Source of the DNA: a gamma proteobacterium symbiont of Ctena orbiculata
Lineage (GTDB): Bacteria; Pseudomonadota; Gammaproteobacteria; Chromatiales; Chromatiaceae
Length of the DNA: 64,000 bases
NCBI GenBank assembly: GCA_003058495.1
Contig: QBVC01000014.1
Location: 62,001 to 126,000 of the forward strand
Direction: 5' to 3'
This document shows positions 31,214 to 40,087 of this stretch, piece by piece. The translations under genes and the position numbers were made by a program. The stretch's first letter is position 1. Each line of letters starts with the position of its first letter. The notes beneath the pieces were generated by a model. It did not search any database. It saw only the letters and a list, made by a program, of their open reading frames with translations, and was not told the DNA's origin.

Positions 31214-32077
31214 ATGGCGGACCAATCCTTTGTCTTTGACGTCACCACTGACCGCTTTCAACAGCTGGTATTGGAAAACTCCATGCATGTACCGGTACTG
31301 GTCGACTTCTGGGCCGAATGGTGCAATCCCTGCAAGGCGCTGACGCCCACCTTGATGAAACTGGCCGATGAATACCAGGGCAAATTCCTGGTCGCCAAGG
31401 TCAATACCGAGCAGGAGCAGCAGTTGGCGGCCCATTTCCAGATCCGCAGCATCCCCAGCGTCAAGCTGTTCCACCAGGGACAGATCGTGGATGAGTTCAT
31501 GGGGGCCTTGCCGGAAGCGGAGATCCGCAGTTTTCTCGACAAGCACATTCCCCGCGAGTCGGACGCCCTGCTGGCCCAGGCCGACGCCATGCTGCTTCAG
31601 GGGGATGCGGAATCCGCCGGCGCCCTGCTCAGGCAGGCCAGCGAGCTCGATCCTGAAAGCCCCAGGGTCAGGCTCTCCTACGCCCGCTACATGGCCACCC
31701 TGGGCAAGCTGGACGAGGCCGAGCAGCTGCTAAAGGCACTGCCGGCGGAAGAGCGGGACAAACCGGAAGTGGCCTCCATGCTGGCCCGGATCGAGATCGA
31801 TCGCGCCACCGCCGGCAGCCCGCCGGCAGAGGAGCTCGAACAACGCCTGCAGGCAGATCCGGCCGACAGCGAGGCGCTCCACCTGCTGGCGTCCCACAAG
31901 GTGATGGAGAACGACTACGAAGGGGCCCTGGAACTGCTCCTGACCCTGCTGCAGAAGGATCGAAGCTATGGTGACAATGCCGCGCAGAAGGAGATGCTGC
32001 GGATCTTCGAGCTGTTGGGCGGACAGGGCGAACTGGTGAAGCGCTACCGCAACAGGATGTTCAACTTCCTCCACTAG
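31214..32077 (+). CDS. cnoX: chaperedoxin CnoX (thioredoxin-TPR, YbbN type)
   Basis: Holdase chaperone with a thioredoxin domain that protects clients and passes them to GroEL. 287 residues: thioredoxin fold at 1-110 with WCNPC active site and cis-Pro in IRSIPSVKL, then TPR-like helical repeats (SAGALLRQASELDP and following). The CxxC is intact, unlike the E. coli protein, so it could have oxidoreductase activity. AGGAG lies 11 nt before ATG. Paired divergently with trxC. Confidence 0.88.
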   Translation: MADQSFVFDVTTDRFQQLVLENSMHVPVLVDFWAEWCNPCKALTPTLMKLADEYQGKFLVAKVNTEQEQQLAAHFQIRSIPSVKLFHQGQIVDEFMGALPEAEIRSFLDKHIPRESDALLAQADAMLLQGDAESAGALLRQASELDPESPRVRLSYARYMATLGKLDEAEQLLKALPAEERDKPEVASMLARIEIDRATAGSPPAEELEQRLQADPADSEALHLLASHKVMENDYEGALELLLTLLQKDRSYGDNAAQKEMLRIFELLGGQGELVKRYRNRMFNFLH

Positions 32078-32106
32078 CCCACAAACAGCGAGTGTTCATT
32101 ACCCCC

Positions 32107-32212
32107 GGCGCCTGAGGATTGTCTTTCTCCGACGCCCCAACAGTACCTCCCTATACTGACGGGGCTAACGCGGCTTCCATGCCGCTTCTACGAGAGACAA
32201 GCCTCAGGCGCC
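32107..32212. repeat. GGCGCCTGAGG inverted-repeat element between cnoX and a GIY-YIG family gene
   Basis: Perfect 11-bp arms GGCGCCTGAGG (32107-32117) and CCTCAGGCGCC (32202-32212), extending inward over about 20 bp with two mismatches (TTGTCT / AGACAA). A second stem GCGGC/GCCGC lies inside at 32170-32185. It separates convergent genes and may terminate both, or be a small MITE-like or REP-like element. Unrelated to the CGCAAATGAA family. Confidence 0.6.
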
Positions 32213-32231
32213 TGCCAACGTGATTACGAAG

Positions 32232-32672
32232 CTAAAAAGTCTTTTCACAGGACCATGACTCAACAGAACATCCAAGGGTCTCGGCAAATTCAACCAAGGT
32301 CGGTGCCTTTCTGAAATAGAAAAGATGTGAATCGCAACTGCAGTCACTACAACCAAAACCCGGGATCGGCCCCGCATTGCCCCATTTGGCCAACACCTTC
32401 GCCCAGCGATGCTCCAGGCGAGTCTGCCTGTGGCTGTACCAGACCGATTCAACTATTGCCATCTCTCTTAAGTAGTCGATATGCCAATGCTTCGACTTCG
32501 ACTGGCGACAATGCCTGGTGACACGGGCACGAACGCCACCTGATCCGAATGCACTGCCAACATAGAGATAGTACCCGGGCTGAATAGTGAGAACGCCCCA
32601 TCGTCCTACCTGCACAGCTGCCTCAGCATCAGTCCGCAACACCAATACATAGGTACCCTGATCGGCTTTCAT
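32232..32672 (-). CDS. DUF123 / GIY-YIG family nuclease-like protein
   Basis: About 146 residues from ATG 32672 (MKADQGTYVLVLR); 14 more codons back to 32714 are open, but neither start has a strong ribosome site. GTYVLVL plus YYLYVGSAFGSGGVRARVTRH matches the GIY-YIG-like core of the Uri/DUF123 group, and GFGCSDCSCDSHLFYF is its C-terminal Cys/His motif. Substrate unknown; a DNA role is inference. Follows a methyltransferase gene and is probably cotranscribed with it. Confidence 0.75.
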   Translation of the reverse strand: MKADQGTYVLVLRTDAEAAVQVGRWGVLTIQPGYYLYVGSAFGSGGVRARVTRHCRQSKSKHWHIDYLREMAIVESVWYSHRQTRLEHRWAKVLAKWGNAGPIPGFGCSDCSCDSHLFYFRKAPTLVEFAETLGCSVESWSCEKTF

Positions 32673-32717
32673 TCGATATTCAACCTGCCCATTACAGCGT
32701 GCCTCGGTTGACATACG

Positions 32718-33308
32718 TTATCGATATGCCTGGTAGGCAAGAAACTCACCTTTACCCACGGGTACGGTGCAAGTGGAGAACGCGGGGTCCTCGGAAACGA
32801 TGCCGATAAAGGGGGCAATCTCGTCGGCATGGGAGAGGGCATTGTCCGCCACAAGCAACCCGCCCGGACGCAATATGCGGCGGATATTCGGCCACCATCC
32901 CGGATATTCGTTTCGTTCAGAATCGAGAAAAATCAGATCAAAGCTGCTGTCGCTCTCCGCCTCGAGGAGGTTAGCCGCGTCACCTGATACCTGGGTAATG
33001 GCACCGGCCAGACCCGAACGATCAAAATTCCCGGCGGCCATATCTATTTTGGACTCGGATAACTCAACTGTGGTGACATGTCCATCGATGGCCTGTGCAG
33101 CCTGCGCAAGCCACAGGGTCGAGTAACCGTTTGAGGTACCTATCTCGAGCACGCGCCGGGCATGGGTTGCCTGTACCATAACCGACAGAAATTCCCCCGT
33201 GTCGCGGGTAATGTTGAGCATGCGGCGGGAGCGTTCCGGGTTTGCCTGGTCGTTGCCCTGCCCGAACGCTTCGAGTTCGTTCAACAGCTCTTGCAGTGAT
33301 TGATTCAT
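32718..33308 (-). CDS. O-methyltransferase (class I SAM-dependent)
   Basis: 196 residues. SAM-binding motif I VLEIGTSNGYSTLWLA near 55, acidic ribose contact in VTTVELSESK, then FDLIFLDSERNEYPGWW and LLVADNALSHADEI, the catechol O-methyltransferase-like metal-site layout. The substrate is unknown. Upstream of, and probably cotranscribed with, the GIY-YIG family gene. Confidence 0.8.
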   Translation of the reverse strand: MNQSLQELLNELEAFGQGNDQANPERSRRMLNITRDTGEFLSVMVQATHARRVLEIGTSNGYSTLWLAQAAQAIDGHVTTVELSESKIDMAAGNFDRSGLAGAITQVSGDAANLLEAESDSSFDLIFLDSERNEYPGWWPNIRRILRPGGLLVADNALSHADEIAPFIGIVSEDPAFSTCTVPVGKGEFLAYQAYR

Positions 33309-33356
33309 CAGACATTACACCAAAGGTTAGATAAACAGGTCGAATTTTATATGAGT

Positions 33357-34169
33357 TCAGTCGTTTCTTAACTGATCAATGAGTGCTGTGATCTCCTCCA
33401 TCACTACTCCAGGTTTATCACGATAGATAAAATGGCCACTACCACCAACCACCCTATGCTTGGCCTTCGAAGACATCTGAGCAAGATCACGCTGAAACTC
33501 AAGCCACTTTTCGCGCATCTCACGGGTCTCAAACAGCGATGACTTTTCAGCCGTCAGCACAACCAACGGTATTTCGGGAAATGGCTCGATGGTCGAAAAC
33601 TCATTATGCACACCCTTTAAGATGGACGCTTCGTATCTCGTTCTTCCAAGGGCTGTCGTAGTCGTGAACATCGAATAGAGCAGAGGCCGTTCTTTTCTGA
33701 AATACTCGAATTGGGAGGGATGTGTCGAGTCGATCAATACAACACCGGAAACCTCTTTCGGATAGAGCCTCGCGAACAGATTGACATAAATCCCCCCCGC
33801 TGAATGTCCAACCAGTAAATAGGGTGGATTATGGCCGGTATCCAATAAGTTTTGATGTAACTGCTGCGCAATCTCTCTGGCAGTGGCCGGGGCACTACCG
33901 GCACGACTGCGACCATATCCAGGCCGGTTGTAGGAAAAGACTCTGGTTTCTTTGCTGAGGCTATCAAATATAGGTGCCCAGGTAGACATCGTCGGACCCA
34001 TGCCCGATTCGAAGACGATTACCGGGCTACCCGCTCCCTTGGCCGCGATATCCACTTTTCTACCCTGAACCTCTTCCAGTGAGGCACCAGGCAGACCGGC
34101 ACAACCTGACAAGAACAGCAGCAGTAACGATCCTATTACCGGTCTGCCGATAACAAGTTCATTTGACAT
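33357..34169 (-). CDS. alpha/beta hydrolase lipoprotein
   Basis: 270 residues. N-terminal hydrophobic stretch ends in LSGC, a good lipobox, so the mature protein is membrane-anchored in the periplasm. Nucleophile Ser in VGHSAGG near 120, acid in LIDSTHP or nearby, His in GGSGHFIYRD near 245. Oxyanion region ESGMGPTMSTW. The substrate is unknown. Divergent from an AraC-type regulator with a 63-bp gap, so the regulator may control it. Confidence 0.8.
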   Translation of the reverse strand: MSNELVIGRPVIGSLLLLFLSGCAGLPGASLEEVQGRKVDIAAKGAGSPVIVFESGMGPTMSTWAPIFDSLSKETRVFSYNRPGYGRSRAGSAPATAREIAQQLHQNLLDTGHNPPYLLVGHSAGGIYVNLFARLYPKEVSGVVLIDSTHPSQFEYFRKERPLLYSMFTTTTALGRTRYEASILKGVHNEFSTIEPFPEIPLVVLTAEKSSLFETREMREKWLEFQRDLAQMSSKAKHRVVGGSGHFIYRDKPGVVMEEITALIDQLRND

Positions 34170-34232
34170 ATAATTCCCCAGAGTTGCTTACCATTCGCGA
34201 CACCGGAACCAGCAAACAGACAGTTCAATCCA

Positions 34233-35354
34233 ATGTTAACCCAGCTCGATCTTTTTTTTCGAATTGGCAACACGGTGCTCCTGGTACTCCTGGCGCTGAT
34301 CCTGATCAGGGATCACCCGAAACGGCCCAGCGCGATATTGGGCGCCGTTCTTGCCCTCGGCGCCGCCGCAATCGGCAGCTTCGAGTACACCCAGGATTGG
34401 GATTCACTTGAGCTGGAGATCCCGCTCAACCTGTTATGCGCAGCGACACCGGTTGCATTCTGGCTGCTGTCGAAATCGCTTTTTGAGGACTCGTTTCAAT
34501 GGAACTGGTCTTACCTACTGATCTACCTGGTCTCTGCCGGGCTTGGAGTTATCGGTCACTACATCACCTTCGGTGACTTCCGCGGCATGGTTCATTGGGT
34601 CATTCGCTCGGATGTCGCTTACAACGGATTGGCCCTCGTACCGCTTGTGCTGATCAATTCGATACTGGTGATATTAGCCATGTATCATGCACTTAGGGAG
34701 TGGCGGGTTGACCTTGTCGAGAGCCGCCGCCGTACCCGTATGGTGAGTGTGCTGATCAGTGGAACCATCATACTGGTCATAACCTTTGTTGAGTTTGCAG
34801 GTCTCGGCAAACCGCGTTCGGAAATGATGAACACCCTGGTCGCCGGGTTCTTTTTTCTGATCATTCTTGGTATCTACTTGTATTCAATAGGGTTTCGCAG
34901 TGGAAAACCGGATCATGAGTTTGCATCTGAGACCCCAGCAACACCTCAACAGGTTTTCAGTGACGACGAAGTGGATGAAGAGGAGCTGGCAGGTAGCGCA
35001 TTTATTCGGGAGCTCGAGCGCCTGATGGTCGATGAACGGCTCTTCCGCGAGGAGGGACTGACCATAGGCCGCCTTGCGGAGCGAATGGGGATGAAGGAGT
35101 ACCTTTTGCGTCGCATGATCAATGGCCTCCTTGGCTACCGCAACTACAACCAGTTTCTCAACCGCTACCGGATCGAAGAGGCGGCGAAGCTGCTGCTGGC
35201 CCCCGAGACCCGCCATCTGCCGGTCTTGACCATCGCCCTCGACGTCGGCTACCGGTCGCTGACCGTATTCAACAAGGCCTTCAAGGAGATCATGGAGATG
35301 ACACCCACGGAATTTCGCAATCGGCACAAGGGTGAGATACCACTACCGGGTTAG
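34233..35354 (+). CDS. membrane-embedded AraC-family transcriptional regulator
   Basis: 373 residues. The first about 225 carry seven hydrophobic segments typical of a membrane sensor; the C-terminal about 100 are an AraC/XylS double helix-turn-helix (LTIGRLAERMGMKEYLLRR, then VGYRSLTVFNKAFKEIMEMT). An acidic linker (DDEVDEEEL) joins them. The signal is unknown. It is divergent from a hydrolase lipoprotein and upstream of a DUF5666 lipoprotein whose promoter region holds matching inverted repeats. Confidence 0.85.
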   Translation: MLTQLDLFFRIGNTVLLVLLALILIRDHPKRPSAILGAVLALGAAAIGSFEYTQDWDSLELEIPLNLLCAATPVAFWLLSKSLFEDSFQWNWSYLLIYLVSAGLGVIGHYITFGDFRGMVHWVIRSDVAYNGLALVPLVLINSILVILAMYHALREWRVDLVESRRRTRMVSVLISGTIILVITFVEFAGLGKPRSEMMNTLVAGFFFLIILGIYLYSIGFRSGKPDHEFASETPATPQQVFSDDEVDEEELAGSAFIRELERLMVDERLFREEGLTIGRLAERMGMKEYLLRRMINGLLGYRNYNQFLNRYRIEEAAKLLLAPETRHLPVLTIALDVGYRSLTVFNKAFKEIMEMTPTEFRNRHKGEIPLPG

Positions 35355-35463
35355 TCGGGATCAGCCGGCTCATACCCCCTCATCGACAGGCGACATCCCC
35401 CCGCCTGAACCACCTGCCCCGCTTTCTTACCCTTCCCGCCACCGAGAGATCGTAAAAACCTGG

Positions 35464-35479
35464 CGGATTTTAAAATCCG
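35464..35479. promoter_or_regulatory. 16-bp perfect palindrome upstream of DUF5666 gene
   Basis: CGGATTTTAAAATCCG is a perfect palindrome 110 nt downstream of the AraC gene and 136 nt before the lipoprotein start. It could be an operator for a dimeric regulator or a short terminator stem. Confidence 0.35.
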
Positions 35480-35483
35480 TAAG

Positions 35484-35602
35484 AAATTGTCCGCATCCGG
35501 CTCTTTAATTCCCCTAGCAGTAGCAGAAAACCATGACGAAAAATCATTGGATTTCAGTAAATAGCAGACACAGGGGTTTTCAGGGTAACAAGCGGACAAT
35601 TT
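35484..35602. promoter_or_regulatory. paired AAATTGTCCGC / GCGGACAATTT sites before DUF5666 gene
   Basis: Two perfect 11-bp inverted sites (35484-35494 and 35592-35602) about 97 bp apart bracket the intergenic region; the second ends 12 nt before the start codon. Their placement right after the AraC-type gene suggests regulator binding, possibly with looping. This is inference. Confidence 0.35.
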
Positions 35603-35614
35603 GAGGTAAGCATC

Positions 35615-36613
35615 ATGTTCAGGAAGAAAATCTATCGGCTGTTAACCATCGCGCTGGTGATTCCGCTCATCTCCTGCGGCGGCAGCAGTATGGAGTTGAG
35701 CTATGACGGAACGACCATCAATGTACCGGATTTCACCCCGGGCACAGCGTCACCGACCCAGGTTGTCTCCATCGGCCCGATCACCGCTCAGTCGGGCCTG
35801 ACCGTCAACAGTGTTGTCTACGATACCGACAACGCCACGATTCGGATAAATGGAGAGCCCGGCACCGTTGACGACCTTCACCCCGGTTATGTGGTCGCTG
35901 TCCATGGCATGCTCGATGCCGGCTGGAAGAGCGGCACCGCCGAGCGCATAGCCTACGATGCAAATGTGATTGGCCCGATCGAAGAGGCCGACCCGGCGGG
36001 TCGCCGCTTATCGGTCATGGGCCAGCGCGTGCAGATCGGTGCCGATACCCGTTTCGAACCTCCACTCGACTCCGATGCTCTTTTTAACCTGGCTGTCGGC
36101 ACGCCGGTTCAGGTCAGCGGATTGACCAATGCGGACGGGGAGATTGTCGCCACCCATGTACAAATGGATCCAGACAGGGAGAAGGTGCAGGTAATCGGCA
36201 AAATCTCCGAACTCGATTACGCTGCAATGGGTTTCAGGATCAATGGATTGAACGTCGACTACGGCAGCACCTTGATCATGGAGTTGCCCGGAGGCGCGCC
36301 GGGTCATGGAATGGTGGTGATCGCCAGAGGCTCGCTGGATAGCGATGGCGAACTCCAGGTCTCCGAACTGATGAGCCATGTAGACAGGTCCGAATTCGTA
36401 TCCGGTTCACTTGTGCAACTCACGGGATTCGTCACGCGCTACAATCCGGGCGTTCGGCTGTTTGTCAACAGCCTCGACATAGAGACAGAGTTTCACACCA
36501 TTTTCCACAACGGTCTGTTTAGTGATCTCTCGCTTGGAATCAAGGTTGAAGTCGATGGGCGCTGGGGTATTGGCAACAGGGTAATCGCAGACCAGCTCTG
36601 GTTTCTGAACTAA
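35615..36613 (+). CDS. DUF5666-type lipoprotein
   Basis: 332 residues. Signal peptide ending LISC with lipid-anchored Cys near 21, followed by Gly/Ser. The mature part is made of repeated small beta domains (patterns such as GTPVQVSGLTNADGEIVATHV, LVQLTGFVTRY), as in DUF5666 proteins of unknown function. GAGG lies 8 nt before ATG. Likely periplasmic or outer-membrane-attached. No catalytic motif is visible. Confidence 0.7.
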   Translation: MFRKKIYRLLTIALVIPLISCGGSSMELSYDGTTINVPDFTPGTASPTQVVSIGPITAQSGLTVNSVVYDTDNATIRINGEPGTVDDLHPGYVVAVHGMLDAGWKSGTAERIAYDANVIGPIEEADPAGRRLSVMGQRVQIGADTRFEPPLDSDALFNLAVGTPVQVSGLTNADGEIVATHVQMDPDREKVQVIGKISELDYAAMGFRINGLNVDYGSTLIMELPGGAPGHGMVVIARGSLDSDGELQVSELMSHVDRSEFVSGSLVQLTGFVTRYNPGVRLFVNSLDIETEFHTIFHNGLFSDLSLGIKVEVDGRWGIGNRVIADQLWFLN

Positions 36614-36615
36614 GA

Positions 36616-36738
36616 GATATTGCGCTGGGTGGATCGGGCGGAGCGAGGGCGATTTCGATGTTGCAGCAGGCGCTGGATGAGGAGGTATCGTTCGTACGAC
36701 AGGCGGCCGCGGAAGCACTGGATCAGCTGCAACAGTAA
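36616..36738 (+). pseudogene. HEAT-repeat protein fragment
   Basis: A 40-codon frame right after the DUF5666 stop reads like the last HEAT/PBS-lyase repeat of a larger protein (AISMLQQALDEEVSFVRQ, then AAAEALDQLQQ and stop). It has no start and no upstream repeats in frame, so it looks like a C-terminal remnant left by deletion. It is too short to call a gene. Confidence 0.5.
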
Positions 36739-36774
36739 AAAGAATGGAAGACGACTATCCTAATGGTTCGCACC

Positions 36775-37314
36775 CTACCACTTCATCATCGGCAATGGAT
36801 TCAGTGGGTGTTTTAGAAACCATTTTCCGGCTCTCCTGGCCAAACTTGCATGAAATCCTGCATTTGGAAAAAGCGCTTTGACCTCGTCAATATACTCGCT
36901 TGGAATGCCGAATCTAAACAGTCCATAGGAGAAGTCGACCAGGTCCCCTTGACGGAAGATCTCCACAAGTGGATATTTGTCGTTGCTGTAGGCGCGGATC
37001 CTGTGGTGTTCTTCGATCATAAGCTTGATTTCATCCGCCCACGACTCGCATCCTCTTTTTGTTAAATAATCAACCGCCGGCGGCAGTGATGGCGGAATAT
37101 AGTCGACCGTATCATCAATCCATATACCAATATCATGGAAAGCGCCGGCGATAATGATTTTCTCCCGTTCCTCTTCGCTGCAGGTTGTTAGCGCAAGACA
37201 GAAATTGACCATTCGATAGACGTGATTCCTGTATCCTAGATACTCGACGCCAATCGTACTCTTCCACTCAGCCAAGAGTTCCTCCAGCAGTGGAATGTTC
37301 TGTTCGATCTTCAT
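36775..37314 (-). CDS. HD domain-containing protein
   Basis: 179 residues. H in YRNHVYRM, HD in GAFHDIGIWIDD and a downstream HH pair in IEEHHRIR match the metal-binding pattern of HD phosphohydrolases. The substrate is unknown. It lies 23 nt downstream of tilS in the same orientation and may be read from the same transcript. Confidence 0.7.
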   Translation of the reverse strand: MKIEQNIPLLEELLAEWKSTIGVEYLGYRNHVYRMVNFCLALTTCSEEEREKIIIAGAFHDIGIWIDDTVDYIPPSLPPAVDYLTKRGCESWADEIKLMIEEHHRIRAYSNDKYPLVEIFRQGDLVDFSYGLFRFGIPSEYIDEVKALFPNAGFHASLARRAGKWFLKHPLNPLPMMKW

Positions 37315-37336
37315 CTTGTATGTTATTGAGTCGTTG

Positions 37337-38671
37337 CTAGCTATGCCTTGGCTTCACCCATTCGACAACGACGGCATCCTCCCCTGAGCGCGCCTGGAAA
37401 GGCTGGCATACACAGCGCCCCGCTACCGCCGCCAATTCACCATCCATATAGACCAGGGGCAGTTGCTCACGCTCCCAGGGTGGCACGCCCCACTCCTGGA
37501 GGAGCTTTTTCAACGGGCGGTGGTGGTTCTGCCCAGGCGGTTGGCAACGCTCGCCGCCTTGACGGAAACGCACCTCCACTTTGGCCTGGTGCCAGCGTTT
37601 TGCAGAAATCCCCTCATCTCCAGATCGTAAAATCAGTCGCCCCAGGCCGTCGGGCAGTTTCAGCTCCTTGCCCTCCGGCCAGCTCAATGGCTGGACGGGG
37701 ATATCGATGACTTGGGCAGGATTGAGAAAGAGCCTGTCGCGATATCGGCGTACCTCCCAACCGGACCAGCGGATAAGCGGCACTGCATCGACGCGGCCGT
37801 TCACCGCTTCCTGTTCGATGCGGGCAAGCCGTTTCGAACTTGGCAGGGGTGCGCCGGCGGCGCCGATCCAGTGGCGCAGCAGGTTTCTCAGGCGTACGGA
37901 ATTGAGCCGCTTCAGAACCGGGAGCAAGAGGGTGTCGGTCTCATCCCCACGGGCCTTGGCCAGGTCCTCCTCCGCCTCTTCTCTCACCAGCATCAGCAGT
38001 TCGCCGCTGAAGCGGGCGGCCCGGGAGAGGGTGGTGGCGGCCGCCGGCCAGCGGGAGCGCAGCAGGGGCATCACCTGGTGGCGGATGAAGTTGCGGTCGA
38101 AGCGCAGGTCCCGGTTGGACGGGTCTTCCCGCCACTCCAGTCGATGCTGCTGTGCATAGGCCTCCAGCGCCTCCCGGGAGAGGGCCAGCAAGGGCCGGGC
38201 CAGCCAGCCCCGGCCGAATTCGGCAAGCGCCGGCATGGCGGCAAGTCCGGCGGGGCCGCTGCCCCGCAGCAGCTGCAGCAGCAGGGTCTCCGCCTGATCG
38301 TCCTGGTGCTGCGCGGTAAGCAGCAGATCTCCCTCCCCCATGTTGGCGGCCAATGCCTGGTAGCGGGCCTCGCGGGCCGCCGCCTCAAGGCTGTCACCGC
38401 TGTTCAGGGTCAGCTCGAGTCGCACCGTCTGCAGGGGGATGCGGTACTCCTTGCACAACTGCTCGCAGTGGGCCTGCCAGCTGTCGGCATCGGGCTGCAG
38501 CCCGTGGTGTACATGGATCGCCCGAAGCTCATAGGGGAGCTCTGGCCTGAGTTCAGCGAGCAGGTGGAGCAGCACGCAGGAGTCGAGTCCACCGCTGAGG
38601 GCCAGCTGGCAGCGGGATGCCTGGGGCAGCTGCCCGAGGATTTCAAGCAGCTGTTCGGCGGTGAGCTTCAC
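37337..38671 (-). CDS. tilS: tRNA(Ile)-lysidine synthase
   Basis: Attaches lysine to C34 of the CAU isoleucine tRNA, changing its codon to AUA. 444 residues: ATP-pyrophosphatase motif ALSGGLDSCVLLHLL near the N-terminus, then HVHHGLQPDADSW and LTAQHQDDQAETLLL, with substrate-binding C-terminal domains. Start is GTG 38669-38671. Downstream of accA, as in many gammaproteobacteria. Confidence 0.97.
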   Translation of the reverse strand: MKLTAEQLLEILGQLPQASRCQLALSGGLDSCVLLHLLAELRPELPYELRAIHVHHGLQPDADSWQAHCEQLCKEYRIPLQTVRLELTLNSGDSLEAAAREARYQALAANMGEGDLLLTAQHQDDQAETLLLQLLRGSGPAGLAAMPALAEFGRGWLARPLLALSREALEAYAQQHRLEWREDPSNRDLRFDRNFIRHQVMPLLRSRWPAAATTLSRAARFSGELLMLVREEAEEDLAKARGDETDTLLLPVLKRLNSVRLRNLLRHWIGAAGAPLPSSKRLARIEQEAVNGRVDAVPLIRWSGWEVRRYRDRLFLNPAQVIDIPVQPLSWPEGKELKLPDGLGRLILRSGDEGISAKRWHQAKVEVRFRQGGERCQPPGQNHHRPLKKLLQEWGVPPWEREQLPLVYMDGELAAVAGRCVCQPFQARSGEDAVVVEWVKPRHS

Positions 38672-38762
38672 GGGGATTCCCTGTGAGCGGTAACCGGCGG
38701 GGGCGAAAGACCATCGCCACTCCCGGCGTCAACGGTGGATGGATGTGAGGAGGGTCACCGGA

Positions 38763-39722
38763 TCAATCCCCGGCGAACTGGCCATACTGCATGAGGCGCT
38801 GATAGCGGGTATCGAGCAGCTTGTCGATGGCCATGCTGGTGATATTGTCCAGTCCCTCCAGCAGGGCATGCTTGAGGTTCTTGGCCATGGTCTCGATGTC
38901 GCGATGGGCGCCGCCCAGGGGTTCGGGTACGACCTCGTCGATCAGCCCCAGCTCCTTCAGGCGGTCCGAGGTGATCGCCATCGCCTCCGCCGCCAGCGGC
39001 GCCTTCTCCGCGCTCTTCCAGAGGATCGAGGCGCAGCCCTCCGGTGAGATCACCGAGTAGGTGCTGTATTGCAGCATGAGGACGCGGTCGCCGACGCCGA
39101 TGGCCAGGGCGCCGCCGGACCCACCCTCACCGATCACGGTACAGATGATGGGGGTGCGCATCCCCGACATCACCCTGAGGTTGCGGGCGATGGCCTCGCT
39201 CTGTCCCCGCTCCTCCGCGCCCACGCCCGGATAGGCCCCGGGGGTGTCGATGAAGGTCATGATCGGCAGCCGGAAACGCTCCGCCAGCTCCATCAGCCGC
39301 AGCGCCTTGCGATAGCCCTCGGGACGGGGCATGCCGAAGTTGCGAAACAGCTTGTCCTTGGTGTCGCGGCCCTTCTGATGGCCGATCACCATCACCGGGC
39401 GCCCCTCGAGACGGGCCACGCCGCCGACGATGGCATGATCGTCGGCAAAGGCCCGATCACCGTGCAGCTCATGGAACTCGTCGAAGATGCGATCGATGTA
39501 GTCGAGTACATAGGGCCGCTGGGGATGGCGCGAAAGCTGTGAGATATCCCAGGGCTTGAGATTGGAGAAGATCGATTCGGTCAGCGACTGGCACTTGTTC
39601 TCCAGCCGCGCGATCTCATCCTGGATGTTGATCTCGTTGTCGGTACCGACCAGGCGAAGTTCTTCGATCTTCGCTTCAAGTTCTGCGATGGGTTGTTCAA
39701 ATTCTAGAAAATTCAGATCCAT
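38763..39722 (-). CDS. accA: acetyl-CoA carboxylase carboxyltransferase subunit alpha
   Basis: With AccD transfers carboxyl from biotin to acetyl-CoA for fatty-acid synthesis. 319 residues, normal length. N-terminal [20 protein letters not shown] and core [18 protein letters not shown], then [20 protein letters not shown]. Follows dnaE in gammaproteobacteria, but here two plus-strand genes separate them. Confidence 0.98.
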   Translation of the reverse strand: MDLNFLEFEQPIAELEAKIEELRLVGTDNEINIQDEIARLENKCQSLTESIFSNLKPWDISQLSRHPQRPYVLDYIDRIFDEFHELHGDRAFADDHAIVGGVARLEGRPVMVIGHQKGRDTKDKLFRNFGMPRPEGYRKALRLMELAERFRLPIMTFIDTPGAYPGVGAEERGQSEAIARNLRVMSGMRTPIICTVIGEGGSGGALAIGVGDRVLMLQYSTYSVISPEGCASILWKSAEKAPLAAEAMAITSDRLKELGLIDEVVPEPLGGAHRDIETMAKNLKHALLEGLDNITSMAIDKLLDTRYQRLMQYGQFAGD

Positions 39723-40087
39723 GCGCGAAATATACCGGAATCGATACCGTTAGGACAGTCTGGCTTGCAGGCACTTTGGGCAGCCTATCGATCCGATTCA
39801 CTGCTTCTGAAAGCCTTCACTATTGTGCAACCAAGCGGCGGCGATAGGAAGGGCATTCCCAACCGACCGACCGGGTCTCAGTCCGATCGAATTCCAGCTG
39901 AAGCAGACACTGGACGGCAAATCCCAACAAAACAAATGGTTTTATCGGTCAACCTCGGATTGCAATCTGCACTAGGGCTTCCATACTCAAAATTAGTGAG
40001 AACAACAATCATTCGGATTCCACCAAAGCCTTATCTCTAACGGAGCGTCGCGACCGGATTGTCAGGAATCTGCTGACAGGCGCGCTT
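39723..40087. other. intergenic region upstream of accA
   Basis: 365 bp between divergent genes. No RNA gene, repeat or convincing frame seen, except that the frame of the next gene stays open upstream to about 40000 without a start codon. Confidence 0.4.
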
